Assembly: GCA_963702695.1 (NCBI GenBank)
Contig: CAVPDS010000002.1
Span: 62,001 to 126,000, forward strand
Direction of reading: 5' to 3'
Origin: VAZQ01 sp963702695
GTDB taxonomy: Bacteria > Pseudomonadota > Alphaproteobacteria > Rhizobiales > Xanthobacteraceae
DNA: 64,000 nucleotides
In this document: piece after piece, positions 61,633 to 64,000 of the stretch
How positions within the stretch are numbered: position 1 is the stretch's first letter
Layout of the letters: the number at the start of each line of letters is the position of its first letter
Notes under the pieces: model-generated
Seen by the model: the letters and a program-made list of their open reading frames with translations, nothing else
Databases searched by the model: none
What the model was told of the DNA's origin: nothing
Program-made: the position numbers and the translations under genes

Positions 61633-62384
61633 TTTGGGGGCCGCTTGGCGAGGAACGCCTCCAGGCCCTCGATCGGATCGCGCGCCGCCATCAGCTCATC
61701 GAGATAGAGGCGCTCGACCGCAGCGAGCTTCGCCCCGATGCGGTCTACATAGTCGAGGCGCGCGGCCTTCACGGCATGGCGCAGCGCCGCCGCGCTTTTC
61801 GGCGCCAGGTGATCGTGGAAATAGGCGAGGGCGGCGCGCTCGGGGTCGGCTGCGGCTTCCCTGGCGAGACCGATCGCCGCGGCCTCGGTCCCGGAGATGC
61901 TGCGTCCCGAAATCAGGAGATCGAGGGCGCGCGCTTGACCGATCGCCTCCGGAAGGAGGCACGAGGCGGCTGGCGCGAACACGCCGAGCTTGATCTCCGG
62001 CTGTCCGAGCTTGGCGTCGGGCGCGACGAAGATGAGATGGCCGGCCAGCGCAAGCTCAAGTCCGCCGCCGAGGCACTGCCCGCGCACGGCCACGAGAATC
62101 GTGACCGGCGAGGCCACCATGCGCCGCACGAGCTGATGAAACTCGGCGAGCATCGGCGCGACCTGATCCCGCCGATGCTCAACGATCGAAGCGCCATAGC
62201 TGAAGTGCTCGTCCGCCGCGTCGATCAGCACGCCCGCGAGGCGTGGATCGTCGAGCTGCGCCGCGAGCGCAGCGTCGAGCGCCGCGGTCATCGCACGGTC
62301 GATCAGGTTTGCCTTGGGGCGATCGAGCCGCAGCCGCAGCAGCGCGCCGTCGGCCTCCAGCCAGATCTTGAGCGGCGCGGTCAT
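61617..62384 (-). CDS. dch: cyclohexa-1,5-dienecarbonyl-CoA hydratase-like enoyl-CoA hydratase
   Basis: A 255-residue crotonase-fold enzyme. The N-terminus LKIWLEADGALLRLRLDRPKAN, the oxyanion segment VRGQCLGGGLELALAGHLIF, the run KLGQPEIKLGVFAPAASCLLP and the ending EAFLAKRPPKWEHR fit the dienoyl-CoA hydratases of anaerobic benzoyl-CoA degradation (Dch type). That enzyme hydrates the product of benzoyl-CoA reductase. No reductase genes are seen here; they may lie beyond the window. ATG 62384 overlaps the CoA ligase stop (ATGA). If the subfamily call is wrong it is still an enoyl-CoA hydratase. Confidence 0.75.
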   Translation of the reverse strand: MTAPLKIWLEADGALLRLRLDRPKANLIDRAMTAALDAALAAQLDDPRLAGVLIDAADEHFSYGASIVEHRRDQVAPMLAEFHQLVRRMVASPVTILVAVRGQCLGGGLELALAGHLIFVAPDAKLGQPEIKLGVFAPAASCLLPEAIGQARALDLLISGRSISGTEAAAIGLAREAAADPERAALAYFHDHLAPKSAAALRHAVKAARLDYVDRIGAKLAAVERLYLDELMAARDPIEGLEAFLAKRPPKWEHR

Positions 62385-63682
62385 GGCGCTTTCGCTCCGC
62401 GCAAGTCCCGCACCCGCACGGCCTTGCCTTGCGAGCGCGGCACCTCGCCCCGCGCCTTGAGCACGATCGTGCAAGTAAGCCCCACCAGGCTCTTGAGGTG
62501 GTTACGCACGGCGCCGGCCTTTTGCGTCAGCGCGCCGTCGTCGGCGACGGCATCCACGCATTCGACCTCGATCGTCATGGCGTCGAGCGCGCCCTCGCGC
62601 GTGAGCACGATCTGATAATGCGGTGCCAGCCCGGGAAAGCCGAGCAGCGCCGCCTCGACCTGAGACGGATAGAGGTTGACGCCGCGGATGATCAGCATGT
62701 CGTCGCTGCGCCCGGTCACGCGCAGCATGCGCCGATGGGTGCGTCCGCAGATACAGGGCTCGTCGGCAATCCGCGTAATGTCGCGCGTGCGGTAGCGCAC
62801 CATCGGCAGCGCTTCCTTGGTGAGCGTAGTGATGATCAACTCGCCCGCTTCGCCCGGCGGCACCGCCTGCAGCGTCTGCGGGTCGACCACCTCGCAGCAG
62901 AAATGATCCTCCCAGAGATGCAGCCCGTTCTGCGCCTGGTGGCATTCGCTGGCGACGCCGGGTCCGATGATCTCCGAAAGCCCGTACACGTCGCAGGCCT
63001 TCACCCCGAGCTTGTCCTCGAGTTCGCGCCGGATCGCCTCGCTCCAGGGCTCGGCGCCACAGGCCGCGACGCGCAGCGGCAGCTTGCGGAAATCGACGCC
63101 CATGCGCTCGGCGACTTCGGCGATGTTGAGCGCATAGGACGGCGTCGCGCCGAGGATGTGCGCGCCGAAGTCGGCCATCAGCGTCACCTGCCGCTCGGTC
63201 AGGCCGCCGGAGGCCGGCACGGTCGTGAGGCCCAGCCGCTCGGCGCCGGCATGAAAGCCGAGCCCGCCGGTGAACAGCCCGTAGCCGTAGGCGTTGTGGA
63301 AAATGTCGCCTGGCTTGGCGCCCACGCAAGCGAGCGTGCGCGCCATCAGGTTCGCCCACAGGTCGAGATCGGCTCGTGTATAGCCGACGACGGTCGCGCG
63401 CCCGGTCGTGCCCGACGACGCGTGCAGCCGCAGCACCGCCTCGCGCGGCACCGCGAACAGGCCGAAGGGATAATGGTCGCGCAGGTCGGTTTTCTGCGTG
63501 AACGGAAATCGTTCGAGGTCGGCGACTGTCTTGAGATCGTCGGGTCGCGCGCCCGCCGCATCGAAGGCGCGGCGATAGTGCGGCACCTTCGCGTAAGCGC
63601 GCGCGAGCGTCTGCCGCAGCCGCTGCAACTGCAGCGCGGCAAGCTCGGTGCGCGGCATGCGCTCGGCGGCGGGATCGAACAT
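62381..63682 (-). CDS. phenylacetate-CoA ligase family enzyme
   Basis: A 433-residue adenylate-forming ligase of the PaaK type, which makes aryl-CoA thioesters from aromatic acids with ATP. The phosphate loop is LHASSGTTGRATVVGYT; later motifs are VYGLSEIIGPGVASEC, YRTRDITRIADEPCICGRTH and GRSDDMLIIRGVNLYPSQVE, and a lysine near the end (SQGKAVRVRDL) fits the catalytic position. Length and order match PaaK. Coupled to the Dch-like hydratase, the ligase may act on phenylacetate, benzoate or another aromatic acid. Confidence 0.9.
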   Translation of the reverse strand: MFDPAAERMPRTELAALQLQRLRQTLARAYAKVPHYRRAFDAAGARPDDLKTVADLERFPFTQKTDLRDHYPFGLFAVPREAVLRLHASSGTTGRATVVGYTRADLDLWANLMARTLACVGAKPGDIFHNAYGYGLFTGGLGFHAGAERLGLTTVPASGGLTERQVTLMADFGAHILGATPSYALNIAEVAERMGVDFRKLPLRVAACGAEPWSEAIRRELEDKLGVKACDVYGLSEIIGPGVASECHQAQNGLHLWEDHFCCEVVDPQTLQAVPPGEAGELIITTLTKEALPMVRYRTRDITRIADEPCICGRTHRRMLRVTGRSDDMLIIRGVNLYPSQVEAALLGFPGLAPHYQIVLTREGALDAMTIEVECVDAVADDGALTQKAGAVRNHLKSLVGLTCTIVLKARGEVPRSQGKAVRVRDLRGAKAP

Positions 63683-63692
63683 CGCGCGACCT

Positions 63693-64000
63693 CTAGCCCG
63701 AACCGGCGTCGCGCCGCGCGGCCTTGGCCTTGAGGCGCTCGATGGTCTTGGCGACCTCGACCACGAAGCGGGTGTGCGTGCCGGCGCTGATCGCGTCGAA
63801 CTCGTCCTTGGCCGCCACCTCGAACGTGATCCTGCGCCGGTCGATCTCGCTCACCGTGACGGTGATCTCCACCGTCATGCCCAGCAGGCTTGGCGCAAGG
63901 TGCTTGAGCGCGACCTCCGTGCCGACGGAATCCTCGCCGGCGTCGGCGTGAGCGAGGATGAGATCGCGGCAGGTGTATTCGATATCGCTCACGAGCCGCG
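63693..64000 (-). CDS. FlK-like hotdog-fold thioesterase, 5' truncated by window edge
   Basis: The C-terminal ~100 residues of a small hotdog-fold protein. The visible order VGTEVALKHLAPSLLGM, then KDEFDAISAGTHTRFVV, matches the fluoroacetyl-CoA thioesterase (FlK) family, which also covers general acyl-CoA thioesterases. A GTG at 63992 could start it, but the family is longer at the N-terminus and the frame is open to the edge, so it probably begins outside. It is 10 bp upstream of the CoA ligase gene, and may release CoA from a dead-end thioester. Confidence 0.72.
   Translation of the reverse strand, partial: RLVSDIEYTCRDLILAHADAGEDSVGTEVALKHLAPSLLGMTVEITVTVSEIDRRRITFEVAAKDEFDAISAGTHTRFVVEVAKTIERLKAKAARRDAGSG

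Overview
The window is high-GC, densely packed chromosomal DNA from an alphaproteobacterium, most likely a hyphomicrobial (Rhizobiales) relative of Xanthobacteraceae/Nitrobacteraceae. The evidence is codon use, a DUF768-like small protein, an expanded set of TctC/Bug-type binding proteins, and dispersed extragenic palindromes of the kind seen in that order. No rRNA, tRNA, CRISPR array, transposase or integrase was found. No gene-free stretch exceeds 300 bp.

Layout: (a) 1-6567, plus strand: tail of an iron-type ABC transporter (permease, ATPase), an exported MmgE/PrpD protein, two TctC-type binding proteins, a DUF768-like protein and a TauD/TfdA dioxygenase. (b) 6569-10829, minus: a dihydroxyphthalate-decarboxylase-like protein, a lone molybdenum-hydroxylase large subunit and an enoyl-CoA hydratase. 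(c) 11019-12050, plus: a third TctC-type protein behind a repeat-rich control region. (d) 12076-17290, minus: a tightly overlapping operon encoding FAD, 2Fe-2S and molybdopterin subunits with a UbiD decarboxylase between them. (e) 17506-22816, plus: a second pair of FAD and 2Fe-2S subunits, an XRE regulator, and a pyrimidine cluster pyrK-pyrD(1B)-pyrC.

(f) 22907-45096, plus: a tricarballylate-dehydrogenase-like flavoprotein, amidase, second UbiD, FAD aromatic hydroxylase and gentisate-type dioxygenase. These are followed by a cupin / CDC48-like AAA ATPase / cupin module, two PuuE-like amidohydrolases, two large alpha/beta hydrolases, an ABC transporter whose permease and ATPase genes carry frameshifts, an SDR and an exported amidohydrolase. 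(g) 64000-45175, an uninterrupted minus-strand run: thioesterase (partial), CoA ligase, dienoyl-CoA hydratase (Dch-like), a frameshifted idi, a NMT1-type binding protein, FAH-family hydrolase, two MFS exporters, a flavin monooxygenase-like protein, HyuA/HyuB, a NitT/TauT ABC ATPase with two permeases, a CocE-like hydrolase and an ACMSD-like amidohydrolase.

Taken together this is a catabolic region. Uptake systems deliver organic acids or aromatics, molybdenum and flavin hydroxylases oxidise them, UbiD enzymes (de)carboxylate, amidases and hydantoinase-type enzymes open C-N bonds, and ring-cleavage and CoA-dependent enzymes finish the job. The substrates are not determined by sequence. The least familiar element is the cupin-AAA-cupin module at 30272-33481: a p97/CDC48-type unfoldase with a histidine-rich N-terminus and a natural Glu-to-Gln change in the second Walker B motif, between two related small cupins of which only one keeps the metal-binding histidines.
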